From: Wolfiporia cocos
Lineage: Eukaryota > Basidiomycota > Agaricomycetes > Polyporales > Phaeolaceae
NCBI GenBank assembly: GCA_029448655.1
Contig: JACCLO010000007.1
Location: forward strand, 372,001-436,000
DNA length: 64,000 nucleotides
Direction of reading: 5' to 3'
How positions within the stretch are numbered: position 1 is the stretch's first letter; the number at the start of each line of letters is the position of its first letter. Below are positions 50,437-64,000 of this stretch, piece after piece. Below the pieces are notes generated by a model. That model saw only the letters and a list, made by a program, of their open reading frames with translations, did no database searches and was not told the DNA's origin. A program made the translations under genes and the position numbers.

Positions 50437-53400
50437 CTATCTGCGGCCGTAAGCCTTGAGAACATCCTGGCTCAACGATCGTAACATTGCCAGCGTAACC
50501 TTCGGCTTCTGTATGTCGCGAGAAGAATCCACACTTGCAATGGAAGCATTGAGCGATGGTGACTCCGAAGGGGCTTTGTTCTCAAGGGCCACGCGACCCT
50601 CAGAGGAAATCGAAGATCGCATCCGTTTGCGCGAATGTGATGCAGTGAGACTGAATGGAATTTTTTTTAGTCAGATGGCAGAAATGGGGAGATTACGGTC
50701 AACTTACAATTCCTCAATATGATCATCTGTCGCTCGACGCTTCGGGGATGTCTGTTTTCCTCCCGTGTGCCGTAAAGCCAGCAAAGCATAGGTCTGAGAT
50801 TGTAGGGAAGCCTCGAATCGGCTCACAGTCGATTCAACAGAGACCCGCGGTAATTCGAGTGTCGACTTATGGTGGGCTTTGAGAGCCCGCTCTACCGCTG
50901 ACACCAGAGGTCCTACGATGGAGTCCAAGAATGAACCCTGCATATATTCTGGGAAGTGTAAGGCTCATGACGTAAACGCATGTCAGAGATTTTGGCCATA
51001 CCTGGTCCCAGACGGGGTAGGGCTTGGGTGTCGATTGGGGGTTGGTCGACGTGGATTGTTGAAGAGCTTCCAGTTAGCTCCAGAATGCTTGCTGCTAGTT
51101 GATTCTGAGCATCCTTGATAGCTTGTTGCACATGACCGAATCGGTACCAATCCACTGAGGCAGATCTTTGAGCGGAGGAAGCCTGGATAAACGACGGTAC
51201 TTACGTGTCTGGTTTGCCCAACAGCTATCTAGCCAATCCGACGCTTTGACACGGAAAGGTGAAACGAAGAGATCGGTAAGCTCTGCCGTGCTCGTCAGCT
51301 CTTTGTCGTCCAGAGAGACGCTCCAGCTGGTCTATACCTTTCCACGATAATGATTGCGACAAGCGGTCATGAAGGTTTAGCTTCACAATGCTCAGAAGCT
51401 CTCGGAAGGTGGCGTCCACAGCAGTTGAGTTCGAAGGAATGACTAATGTGGCTACATCCTCGAAGACGCCGCTTTCTTTCAACTTCGCTGTCTTCACACC
51501 ATTATCAATATGATGGCTGGTGAAAGGACAATGGAGAGATTACCATCGTTTCGAAGTCAGGGATCGTCTCAACTTCATCGCTGTTAGACCAGTTGATCAC
51601 TACTAAGGATGGCGTATAGCGGAGATGTTCTAGCGGGGGTAGATTTTCTACCAGATCGCGAAGACGTGCGCAATCATCCAGAACGCGATACTTTCTGCGG
51701 TTAAGAAGGCAGGTTTGTATACAATTACGCGCTAAATCAGCGAGTCGTCGTACCTCTCGATGTCGTCATTAATATCCGCGAGTGATGTGCGCTCGAAGAC
51801 GATCAATCCAGGGGACCCTCGCAACGTGGGGTCATAGGAATTTGTATGAGCAGGAATTGAGAAAACACTGTCAGAATCCCAAATCCCGGAGTCCGGCACG
51901 TTAAACTTGCGCTCCACCCAGATAGCAGTGCTATCATTCTCTGTGTTCATAGAGAGCCACAGGCGCCACTCGTCCAGCGATCGTCCTTCCTGGTTCACGC
52001 TTTTCACGTATTCGCGAACAGAACGAAGGAACGATCCTGGTTCCCAGCGCCGTTGGGTTTCTTCGAATCTCTGTTGAAGTGAACGAGAACATGTTCATGA
52101 GAATCGCGCTGCGTTACAACACTAGAAGGCAAGGCTGTAGGATATGCACCTCTTTCAAGCAACGTATCAGCTCCTCTTCCTGAATTGGCTGGATAGAATC
52201 AAGAGTTCTCCACTTTCTTCCGCGCCTTGCCCTCGACGGCTCGCTGACTGACATCCTGCGCCTCTTAGTCTGCTGAGAGCTGTTTGCATCAACGATGGCG
52301 CCGGTGCTATAGCTGCTGGACATCCGCTCGCGCCGCAGCTTGGCTTTGGCTGTGTATGCCTCACTGCGCTCACAAGCTTCCGCCCAAGCAGTGGCTTTGC
52401 GTTTCCACCGCTTGAATGCGTTCTTGACCAGTGAGCTGCGATTGAGGAACTTGAGAGCTTCCGCATTCAGTTCAACTTTGGCCGCCTTTCCTTTGCCCTT
52501 CGGCGAATGACGGCCATTGACTTGTTCTGTGTGAGACCTCGACTGGGCCTGGGCAGTTATAGGTGAAGGTGCTACTGCGGCAGGTGTCTGTAGCTGAGAA
52601 GTTGTACCATTCGTTGACGATGGGGATGACGGCACCTGGAACGATGTAGGGGGGGTTAGCTGAAGGGGGCTCAGCATCTCGGCTGTCGAGGAAGACGGCA
52701 TCTCTAGAGGCGGGAACCCAAAGAGTGATCGTTTCCTCGAGATAGTAGCTGAAAGGGGAGAAGTAGTTTGTGGCTGCGAAGAAGGATCGAACCATCGAGC
52801 GGTAGGGGTAGGTGGGAGATCCAACGGTTGTACCTTTACGGGAGGGGGCGCAATAGGAGACACCGGTGCTGAGCTCAAGGAAGGGGTATTCGTGTTGATC
52901 GGATACAAGATGGGAGCAGTGGTAGTCTGCGACTTGAGCGACGCTGTACTTGGAATCTCCCAAAGCGTTTCGCGCCTTTCAACGATATGCGAAGATGAAG
53001 GTGCAGTAGAACTCGTCCTGGTGGGTGTCTGAGAGGTAGGTGGAGGAATGGGCTGTGAGACCGTCGTTTGCGAGGTCGTTGACTGAGGAGGAATAGATGG
53101 TTGTGGGATAGATGTGGTAGATTGGCCGGAGGACGACGCGTAGACGTTTGGGGTTGATGTTGGTGGAAAAGATGTACTGAGTGCGTGCTCCTGAGACGAG
53201 GCATGGTTGCCACCGACATTTCGTGCCGTTGACGAGCTTGGTAGAGAAGGAACAGCGAAGGGATTTGCCTTTGGAGAACTAAACGTTGGCGCTAGGGGGT
53301 TCAGGGTTGAGCCTTGTGGCGCGGGGGGTGCACTGGCAGGTTTGGGCGGTGCTTCGTTTGGTATACCTCCGGTTGGAGAAACTGTCGAGGATACCGCTGC

Positions 53401-55386
53401 CTGGCTCATCGGAAATGAGCTTCCAGATTTGGCTGCAGTGAACGATGCACCACTAAAGATCGACGGTACAGACTGTGAGGACGCGACTTGGCTGGGTGGC
53501 GTACTCTGAGAGGTCCCCGCAAAGGCTGAGGTGACAGTGCTGCTGCTGCCGTTGACGCCGAATGGGTTTCGAGCACCAAAAGCTGAGCCACCGGTCGCAC
53601 CTCCAAAAGCGCTTTTGGGGGCGAACGCGCTTTGCACCGAAGTGAGGTGGTTGAAAGCAGACAATGTGGGCGGAGCCGTGGATGCTGGGTTTGCGACCGC
53701 ATCGGTGGTCACAAAAGACTGGGACTGGGTAAGTGAAGGGAAAGATGTGCCAGGGGTCGCGGCTAATCGAGAAGATTGACTGAAAGCGGAGGGCGTTGGC
53801 TGCGAATGCTCATTTGGCATATGTGCCGTCACATGAGCTGAGGAAGAGGGAGGGGCCACGTTAGTGAACGACACCCGCATGGTTGGCTGCGAGATGCCGT
53901 CAATTATCTGAGGGGTTGACAAGTCGCCTCGGATGGCTTCGATGTCCTCAATGGTATCTTTGCCAAATAACCTCTCCAGGATGCATGCCACGAGATAGAT
54001 CATGACCACGTTGCCCTGCTCCCGGAGTACAGCGGCAAGCTTCGCGAATATTTGCATGCCTTCAGCATCTACGACAAGTGGTGATGACTTCGTGATCGGT
54101 GCACTCTTCGCCTGCACGATTTGGCGGAACTGGGTGGTGTACTGGAAGACGGGGTGTGACGTTATCTCAGCGGGGATGTCCTCACGCCGCTCACGCTGGT
54201 CGCGGATGTGTACGAGTCGATGATACACGCGCATCTCCAGTTCGGTCAGGGCTTGATACTTGCCGCGCTGGTCCTCATAAAATTCCTTGAGACTTTGAAG
54301 TGCTATATGATTGTTAGTAACGTAGAAATGAATCACAAATTCAGTATGCTCACTATTCATGAGCTGCTGCTCCTCCAGCGCGACGGAAAACCGCGGATTG
54401 TCGCGTTCAAGATGCAGCGCTAGGATGTGAAAGCGAGCACATCGGTCATGGCATTCAATGGCGAGCGGACCTTGTTCGTGCTGCATGGTGAAATCATTCC
54501 TGACCGCTCGCGACCGATCGCGTATGAAGTCGTATGTCTGTGTGAAACCGCGCTCTACGAGCAGCTCGTGGAACAAATAGTCTAATGTTTTCTGAAATGC
54601 TATGAGCCATAGCTAATCTCGCGATGATTAAGCTAATTAACCTTGAGGACTGGTGGAGGTCGCAAGTCAGAAGGCAGAGTCTTGTCTCCAGCAGCGCGCT
54701 CGTAGATCTTCACTGCACGCTTGTGGTCCACACGCTTCGTACCTGGGATCTACGGCACATTTGACGTAGCTCTTGACCTCAGCTGCAAGACACAACACGC
54801 ACCACTTCCCATTTGTCTAGGTTGTTCTCGCGCTCCCGTCGGTACCTCTCGAACCGCGGGCACATGTCCATGCACGTCCCTACCATGGTGATTGCTTCGT
54901 CTAGCCGCTTCGAGACCATCGGGTCATCCATCTTCCCCTCCGCAATTGCTTTCTTACGCTCAAGTTCGCGAGCTTTAACGAGCTACCACCACGTCAGCTG
55001 CTCAATGCCACACGAGGACCTCGCGTACGCACCTCCTGCCAGAACCGCTCGCGGTCCTGCGGCGTTTCTGGATCGGGTACGTCCATATCAGTCTCCAGCT
55101 GAGCATCATCCTCCACGGCCGTGTCCTCATCACCGCTGTGGTCGTCCTCTGTGCCGCTCATGGCATCGTCGAGGTCATTGCTTTCGGATGCACTGAGCTG
55201 GGGTGAGGAGACAGCTGAGGATCTGTTGCTTCCACTCCTTCGCCAATGTCCGCCACGCTCCCAGCGCGGTGCATCGCTACCATGAGCTCCATTCAAGCTG
55301 TCTTGACCAGCGACCCACTTCTTGTTCTTGGAGGTAGTCCGTCCGCTAGCACCCCGAATGCGAGCACCGCGACCACGGCTGTCCAT
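50437..55386 (-). CDS. SAC3: SAC3/GANP-family mRNA export factor
   Basis: Scaffold of the TREX-2 complex, which links transcription to mRNA export at the nuclear pore. The reading begins [15 protein letters not shown] at 55386. An acidic stretch is followed by the SAC3 signature [16 protein letters not shown] (about 54900-54850), then [29 protein letters not shown] (broken here as [17 protein letters not shown] and [12 protein letters not shown]) and [24 protein letters not shown] segments. The large central exon (52114 to about 54560) continues into a Ser/Thr/Pro/Gln-rich tail with many FG-like dipeptides (SAFG, NPFG). Further exons at about 51740-52030, 51225-51500, 50913-51155, 50704-50943 and 50437-50622 give a C-terminal part with coiled-coil character. 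The 5' and central parts are firm; exact junctions of the last five or six exons were not all tested. It is divergent from GPN1. Confidence 0.88.
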
Positions 55387-55664
55387 CAGGCCACAAGCCG
55401 ACTGTCAATCGTGTGTTTGTGTCAGGTTGAGGCTATCGAATTGATCGTTCAGCTGTGAGGCCACACAGCGCAGGCGGTAGATTGGGGTGAGGGAACGGTA
55501 AGCGAGAAAGAACACGGTAAACAAGCCACAGACGCGATGCGCGTGATCTCCTCACTCTCCATTTCGGGGTCACCGAATTAGCGCTCCAGCAGCTCCAAAT
55601 ATGGACTTCGCATGAGATAATATTCAGATCCCTCTTGGCCCATTCTTTCCCTTTCTACACCAAG
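55387..55664. promoter_or_regulatory. shared divergent promoter of SAC3 and GPN1
   Basis: Only 278 bp separate the two predicted start codons, which point away from each other. Any promoter elements must be packed here, so the two genes probably share a bidirectional promoter. I do not see an unambiguous TATA box. Both products serve RNA polymerase II gene expression, which makes shared control plausible but unproven. Confidence 0.6.
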
Positions 55665-57324
55665 ATGTCAGAGAATGCTCCTGTTGATACACCTGTGGGC
55701 TCTTCAAGCTCTACGGACAAAACAAAGAGAAAGCCTATGGTTATAATCACCATTGGAATGGCGGGAGCAGGCAAGTCTACATTTGTGCAAAGAATCAACT
55801 CCTACCTGCACTCTCTGGACCCTCCGTCTCCGCCATACATCCTCAATCTGGATCCCGCCGTCACGAATGTGCCATTTGAAGCGAACATTGATATCCGGGA
55901 CACTATTAACTATCACGAGGTGATGAAGCAGTGTGTGGCCATTCCACCTCGCCCGTCCATCCACTCTCCTGAGTAATGCTTGCCGGTCGCCTCGTTCTGT
56001 AAAGGTACAACCTCGGACCCAATGGAGGTATCCTGACCGCCCTCAACTTGTTCACGACGAAGTTCGACCAGGTGCTCGGACTTGTCGAGAAGCGGGCAGA
56101 GACAGTGGAGTAGGTCGCAACGACCTTCAGACGAGAGTTGCAAATACATGCTGATATTGTGATGCTTCAGCCATGTTATTCTAGACACCCCAGGACAGAT
56201 AGAAATATTTACCTGGTCTGCTTCTGGCGCTATCATTACGGACGCAGTCGCTTCGTCCCTCCCTACGGTAGTTGCGTACATCATTGATACGCCACGAACG
56301 ACTGCGCCCGCGACATTCATGTCAAACATGCTGTATGCATGCAGGTGAGTGTTTAAATATTGGTTGCATGACATACTATGCTTTGATTATCAAAATTGTG
56401 GCACGGATTCCGTTCCTAATGTCCATCCGCAAGATGTGGCGTAGCGTGTGTACGTTAGGCACGGCATCTCGATGTCAATGCCTCAATGTTGTCATGCCCA
56501 CTCTTCTCCGTTACCTTGAGTGCACTGACATCGCCTGTCCTAGTATTCTATACAAAACAAAACTGCCGTTCATTCTAGTGTTCAACAAGACTGACGTGCA
56601 ACCACACGACTTTGCGATAGAATGGATGCACGATTTCGAGGCGTTTCAGCAAGCTCTGTCATCTCACAGGGGAACGACTGATGACGAGGGCGAGCCCACA
56701 TACATGAACAGTCTCATGAACAGCATGAGTCTGGTCCTTGACGAATTTTATAAGCACCTGACCGTAAGCATCTTATCTTCGCTCCGTGTCATAGAAATAA
56801 CGGATCATCAGGCTGTCGGAGTATCTAGTATGACTGGTGCCGGGATGAAGGAGTTCTTTGACGCCGTTGAAGCGTCCCGGACAGAATACGAAAAGTGAGT
56901 TTGGTTCCTGCTTCGTGACAGATAATCAGGTAGCGGGATTCTGAACACCCTTCCACCCTCTCCGTGTTCCAGCGAATATCTGCCAGAGCTTCAGCGCGCC
57001 CGTGCCGCGCGGGAGCAGACTCTGCAGGCTGCGAAAGAAGATTCCATGAACCGCCTCATGAAAGATCTCGCGGTAGACCGCGCGCGCAATCCTGATGCTG
57101 CTCTTCACGACCGATGGGATCCAGAAGCGGAAGAGGATGCAGACGACGACGATACGGAGCTGAACATTATCGATCGGAGTGTGTTGATTTCTTTAACTAG
57201 CCGCTCACAAACTCTGATCAAATGCATAACAATAGGTGAGGAGCCCTGGCCTGGGCAATACATCGACGTAACTAAGATGCGCCGGCGCGATGACGAGGGC
57301 ATGACGTGGCCGCGGCCCGGCTGA
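55665..57324 (+). CDS. GPN1: GPN-loop GTPase 1 (Npa3/XAB1)
   Basis: Cytoplasmic GTPase needed for assembly and nuclear import of RNA polymerase II. Exons: 55665-55930, 56005-56109, 56171-56344, 56544-56763, 56812-56894, 56973-57178 and 57236-57324, total 1143 nt, 380 residues, the usual length. G1 is [10 protein letters not shown]. The diagnostic GPN loop (YNLGPNGGI) is at the start of exon 2, G3 is [10 protein letters not shown] and G4 is VFNKTD. The C terminus has a charged helix and acidic run ([10 protein letters not shown]), as in the family. Start chosen at MSENAPV; an in-frame Met at 55635 would add ten residues. The third intron (199 nt) is much longer than the others (46-78 nt), but the protein reads straight across it. 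Confidence 0.96.
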
Positions 57325-59380
57325 ACGACTGGTGCGGCTGCTCTACATGTGCCAAAGCCTGCTTGCTGACCCTCGGCGTTGTGCAATGGCCGCGTCGCAA
57401 CAGCACCATAGTCAAGTGAGCGGCTGTATCCATGTGTTATTTGTGCAGCTCGGTAGCAATACGACCGTTCTTGACTTGGTCATGGGCGTGCTTTGATCGC
57501 CCCCGTGTGCACGGTGTCCACCGCAGTACTCATAGCCCCCGGTCCTCCGCATGTACTCTGCTGAATTTGCTAGGAATAGGCAGGCAGCGGCGCCTTAGGA
57601 TCGCCGAGATTTGTTGGCTGCCTGTGCCCTCTCGGCTGAACTGGACGCGTCGCGATGTATGAGGGCGAAATGCTGCGCTTTCCTGGAATACGTCCTGCGC
57701 TTGTACACCTGTATCTATTCCTCTGATACGTCAGCATTTGCGGAGGACATAATGCCTATTTACGTGCGCAACAGTTGAACAAACGTTGACATCGCTGCGA
57801 CTTGAGGTTCGTTCGTCAAGTCAGCGCCTGAGAGGCTCAATAATGGGTATTCCCTCGATCAATAGGTGTATACAGTCAACGACGACCCTTTCAGCGACTT
57901 TAATTTTCAGCCCGGGATCTTGAGCACGGCTTCGTCCCCGCAATCTGCGCTGGTCGGTCCCAAATTCTGGCGGTCACCATGGCCATGATGTGATTTGTGG
58001 CGGGATGCGTAGTAATGTTGCTACCATTTCTGTGTGAACGGGTTCATGTTCACAATAGTACCAATCCTTGTCAAGATCCTCCGCGTCTATGGCACATTAC
58101 AAATATCACTTGCATTGCGATATAGCGGCGCCGGTTCCCATGGCTGGTGTTCCGTGTTGTGCACAAGGAAGATCACGTATCGCATATGCACATGCACTAC
58201 GACCGATGTTCACGGTGTGTGAATGCGATCCATCCAGACATCTGAGTACGCTGACCATCAGCTATCTAGACAGGTTCAACGTGTTCAGTTTGCAGGCACC
58301 AGCGCTCACAACACAACACATTCACTTAATGTGATTACTGAGGATTCAATTCTCTTTCGACTATTTTGCGACTCATGAATACATCTATGCTACGGTCTAT
58401 AACACACACACACGATGCGGATACGCGCGATGTCCGGCATATCGATCTTTGCCGTGCAATAAAAGTGCGCCACAGCTGAAATCATGCGGACGGACACTCG
58501 TTCCCATGGCGAGATTCCTTGTCGGTGGGAGTGGCCTACCAATTTCTACCGACACGTCTCCACTCTGCGTCCCTAAGCGTGTATGGAACAATGACGGAGC
58601 AATACATAAAGTCACCGACATTGCGGTATGTATAGCCGTGGTCTTGTTTCCCGACAATGTCAGGTACTCGACGGGCTTCAGTCCAGAGCGTTTGCGATAC
58701 TAAAATCTAGGGCGATTCGCAATTACGTTTCTACTACACAAATACTGGTATGATACCTGATGATAACAACGTATGGTGGGACACAGGCAACACCTGTGCC
58801 TCACATAGTCCCACTTGATCTCCAAGCGGCGCATGTTACCGTAGAGTTGGGACTGTCAGAAGCTATCCCATAAATGCGAACTCCCCCCATACATTTTGGG
58901 GACGCTAGGCAGCTGGGCGGTGATTCAGCGGCATAGAGATCTCCAAGCAGCATTAGGCCCCATGTAGTCAGTAGAGAGATATTTGTGACATTGTGCCCTC
59001 GACCTGCATCTGAGCGGCGGCCACTGTTGGTCGATATTACGTCCAACCTCGCTAACTTTGCTTTCCGTGTGAGCGCGGCGGAATCACGTTTGTGAGCGCA
59101 CAAATATTGTGGATTGAACTATTTTGTGCGTGAGCCCGTGGTCTGTTGCGGTCACCGCCGGCACTGCCAAATGATCCTTCCATTCGAGGCAGTCAGCGCT
59201 TACGTGATCGAGTATATGTTCTTGGGCAGGTTGTCTACACTGGCGCCCAACGCTCTCGTTCTCCCTTTCTTTCAGCTCTCAGTTTCCCTTCGACTTCGAC
59301 CTACCGGGCCACTGTCCCACTTTCACTCAACACTACGTCTGGGCGATAAGGCAAGTGCCTCTGAGGCTCAGATATTCATC
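57325..59380. other. 2 kb without a recognisable gene
   Basis: GPN1 3' flank and CDK1 upstream region. Frames reach 100 codons and show no family signature. A short CA run (five CA) is at about 58404-58413. Nothing else recognised. Confidence 0.4.
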
Positions 59381-61020
<1,640 letters not shown>

Positions 61021-62919
61021 CACATGAGAATTGCCTTACCCATGTTTCCCTTCTTCTATCTTGAAGGCCGCCCATGATGACTCCCCCTTTGAGTTCGACT
61101 TATGCATCCATGATCCATCCCATTACACTTCATTCTCTGCACGACATCAATCATCTCTGTAGCGCGCCACGCAATCATATCAGTATGACTCACCCGTACA
61201 TTACAATCGTGTATTGTGTTTCAAGATCGCCCTCCTGCATGGTCCTATGTTCGTGTTCCGAGTTTGCGCTACCAGCTGCGGTAATTGTCGTGTTCAATGT
61301 GTCGTGACCGCTGTTGTCTTTGTCCTAGTACCTGTCGCGGCTCCATTGCATCTTAAATCAATTGTGTATCACCAGCCATGCCTGTGCTTCTCCTTGGTTC
61401 CCGAAGCTCAAAGCCAGCCATCGTAAAGTCGTAATACACCGCCCAGGAGAGCGTGGATGTATGCTGCCGGCGAACTTCTCCGATCGGGGGTGTGCAAACT
61501 CAGCCACCGCTTGTGCTGGTCGGTTTCGTGTATACCCCTGATAGTTGGTCACCTTGGCAAGACCTCAGCATCGTGAATACGAGTTTGACTGATTGGGTTC
61601 TAGCGCTTCAGCGTTCTATCGGCCAGATCCTCCGGTGCGGCTCACCCGCGGCCACAACTGCATATGACTTACATTCGCGTGAAAGATTGGCCGCCGAGTC
61701 TCACATGCCACTTGCTCGAGTAATTCAACATCAGCGCTTCAGCCACCGTCCCCATGGGCTTCTCCTGCTTACCACGTTCAAAGATCTTGCTGATATGCAA
61801 GATTCAATAAGATCTGCGAGACGGAACTACTGACGAATCTACGCGTTCAAGCCGTTTCTCAAGTAGCATGGTAGCACCTGACAGTTTCGATCATGTCATA
61901 GTCACTTCATATCTTCGTTCTCATGTTATGTCACCATACAATTGATACAGATAAACTGTCGAATGAAATAATGAAGTCCAGGGTTGTATTGTTAACGCTG
62001 CTGCTTATGCTGTGTATAGGTCCTGTTTTACGTGACACCGGAGTTGTCATTGACTCCTCTCAGATAGGCCAAGTTCCGTTTCCCAAATGCAAATGCTCTT
62101 GGCAAAGGAGATGCTGACACTGGGTGCTGAGCGGTGCTGAGAGTGCTTATTACCGGGCAAGGTCGTAAGGGTAATTATTGGTCAGTAACAGCACTGAACG
62201 TACGTACTTCAGTTGCATGTAAAAAAGAGAGCAGCCGAAGCTGGTGCGATCGCGCAAACTTTTGTGAGTAACAGGCCACAACTAAATCATGTACAGTAAA
62301 CTCACCAAACAGGCGCATCAGCGCTCAATACATGCCCTTAAACATCAAATTCTCAGTTACAAGACACTTGACAAGTTAAAATACACATATGCCAGAATAC
62401 CTTTGAGGTACGATGTAATTGTGGAATGCAACACTCCAACACAAAGGATTCATTTGTATAGCACTACACAGTAGTTCTGCATATCAAATGTCAGTGTTGT
62501 GACGAGGATATTTATTGACAGACGAGATGTGAGGTCATCTTAGGGGTCAGTGCTGCATTGATGTTGCTGCGTTGATGTTGAGGTTAATGAGCTAGGCACT
62601 GTCAATGGAAATAAGTTGATAGGTCAGGCCGCATCCGAGGAAAAGGCAATCCCCATCGGGGCACGGAAAAGGGCCAGCTCGAGGAGTGCACTGCGGCCGG
62701 CTATAGGGATCATCATGTCCGCGTATGATATACGCCGAGTAGTTTCCAGGAGACTCATCGAGCAGGATGCGTTGCGGTTCACTAATATACTCTTGTAGAC
62801 AGTCGCATCAGTGGGTCCACCAGTCATGGCCAGAGGGAATACTTCAAAGGGGAAGACATGCAAATAATTGTATAGCTCCAGGGTATGTCAAAGTCATAGT
62901 ACACACCGAGAGGACGCCC
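61021..62919. other. tail-to-tail intergenic region
   Basis: Between the 3' ends of CDK1 and SEC13. The longest frame is 126 codons (61453-61833, +), unrecognised, in a sequence without convincing codon bias. At about 62501 there is CAGTGTTGTGAC, which looks like an hAT end, but no partner or target duplication was found. Confidence 0.4.
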
Positions 62920-64000
62920 TTAGCTGGCCATGTCACTCACGCACTCCCAGACTCCCTTCAAGTTCTCCTTCCATAACGTGACCTTCCCGTCGCCACAGCT
63001 CACCGCCAAGATGTTGCCCGCCAGGCTCCACGATACCCGCCAAACGACGTCGGGGAACTTGCCTGCGGGCGCATGCGTGCCCGTCGTCGGCGAGACGGCT
63101 GCAGACGAAGGGTCAAGTGCAGTTTTGACCCACGGAGATGTGGGTGTATCTTTCGTCCAAATAAGCACAGTCTTGTCCTGCATTTAGGGGGTATCAGCAC
63201 GCATCGCTGCGAACTATCTGAATGGCGCACCTGAGACGCAGTGGCAATGTAGCTGCGCGGGAGGCCGATGTTCGGTGCCCACGCAACATCGCGCACCCAG
63301 TCAGTATGCCCGTCGAGCACGTCCTCCTCAACCCACGCCTGCGTATCGTCGCGGAAGCCCCATATCTTCACCAAGTTGTCGCAGCCCGCACTTGCAAAGC
63401 GTTTCACGCCCTGCAGCGCAGCAGGAGGCTGACCGGGCAACGTAGTTGGCTGCGGCGCAATGAGCGAGCCCGGCTGTACTGCGGGCGCCCACGAGACGGC
63501 GTTGCATCCAATGGCGTGGCCCTCGAAGACGTCGGCACCCCATTGGCCGTCGTCTGGGGGAGTGGGTGAGCAGTAACAAGGTGGGTGTGGAATGTGACAC
63601 ACCTTTGAACGTTAGGACGGAGATAGTACCATCAGAGGATGCGCATGCGAGGATTGCGCCAAGTTCGTGTGGTGCCCAGGACACCGAATTGACTACGTAT
63701 TACAGGTTATTTCGCGCGTTGTGAGCGCAAGAGAACAGTGAGAACGCGTACCTGAGGCTTTGTGTAATGTATGCTCCTTAATCTTTGCCCAGCCTCCTGG
63801 CACCGGTCCTTGTGCAGGTTGTTCCTTCCAGATTATGACCTTGCCGTCGTAAGAACATGACGCAAGGATCTGCCCAAACTTTGGGTAAGCCCAAGCCACC
63901 TGCCAGACAGGGCCTGTATGCCTGAAAACACGCGCGTATAAACGGTGCATGCCACAATAGCGCCGTCGCACGAGCAACAAGGTCGGAGACGCACCCCTTC
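62920..64000 (-). CDS. SEC13: SEC13 WD40 protein (5' end outside the window)
   Basis: Beta-propeller subunit shared by the COPII outer coat and the nuclear-pore Y complex. Exons seen: 63995-64000 (last two codons, Lys-Gly, of an exon continuing beyond the edge), 63752-63921, 63603-63692, 63231-63553 and 62920-63177. WD-repeat features are clear: [81 protein letters not shown] and [18 protein letters not shown]. The GxxxxxxKGHTGPVW type of junction at the edge places the missing part at repeat 1 and the first strand. The N-terminal 50-60 residues are therefore absent. The C-terminal end (CVSDMAS) is typical. Introns are 49-73 nt. Confidence 0.95.

Noticed and set aside
52472..53779. Several 80-160 codon frames in other phases over the centre of SAC3
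   Set aside because: The low-complexity Ser/Thr/Pro/Gln coding sequence leaves alternative frames open; only the SAC3 frame runs unbroken for 820 codons.
62501..62512. CAGTGTTGTGAC as a hAT element end
   Set aside because: No inverted partner or 8-bp duplication was found nearby, so a single 12-bp match is not enough.

Overview
This is a window of nuclear DNA from a basidiomycete, most likely a wood-decay Agaricomycete. Genes are cut by many introns of about 47-70 nt with GT..AG ends. Several families are characteristic of Agaricomycetes: two DUF6533 membrane proteins, a WSC-domain copper radical oxidase, a large membrane GT2 glycosyltransferase and a membrane-anchored GH16 protein. I rebuilt the main genes exon by exon. 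For nine of them (mitochondrial EF-G, both DUF6533 genes, NmrA-like, GNL3/Nug1-like, GH16, copper radical oxidase, GPN1, CDK1) the listed exons sum to a multiple of three; the G-domain and Gti1/Pac2 genes also close in frame.

Layout. 1.8-4.8 kb: mitochondrial elongation factor G (-). 6.4-7.8 kb: first DUF6533 gene (+). 8-17.5 kb: gene-poor mobile-element cluster holding two related hAT-type elements, a third hAT-type element of another family, a fold-back element whose long inverted repeats look tRNA-derived, a solo LTR and an in-frame 30-bp minisatellite. 18.2-27.2 kb: NmrA-like protein (+), nucleolar GTPase (-), GT2 glycosyltransferase (-). 27.2-32.7 kb: nothing recognised. 32.7-36.2 kb: GH16 protein (+) and a tail-anchored G-domain protein (-). 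36.6-37.2 kb: mariner-like MITE. 37.5-39.0 kb: second DUF6533 gene (+), with one in-frame TGA. 39.9 kb: intron-containing tRNA-Phe. 40.6-41.9 kb: Gti1/Pac2 regulator (-). 45.8-50.0 kb: secreted four-WSC copper radical oxidase (+). 50.4-57.3 kb: divergent SAC3 (-) and GPN1 (+). 59.4-61.0 kb: CDK1 (+). 62.9 kb to the edge: SEC13 (-, 5' end outside the window).

How the genes relate. They do not form an obvious cluster. Most are housekeeping: mitochondrial translation, ribosome biogenesis, mRNA export, RNA polymerase II assembly, cell cycle, COPII/nuclear pore. A second group concerns wall or extracellular carbohydrate and peroxide chemistry: GH16, GT2, copper radical oxidase.

The most unusual signal is a set of very small exons. 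Both DUF6533 paralogues, 31 kb apart, need a 2-nt exon at the same place, flanked by exons of identical length. CDK1 needs a 6-nt exon that restores its glycine-rich loop. The copper radical oxidase probably has a 4-nt exon.
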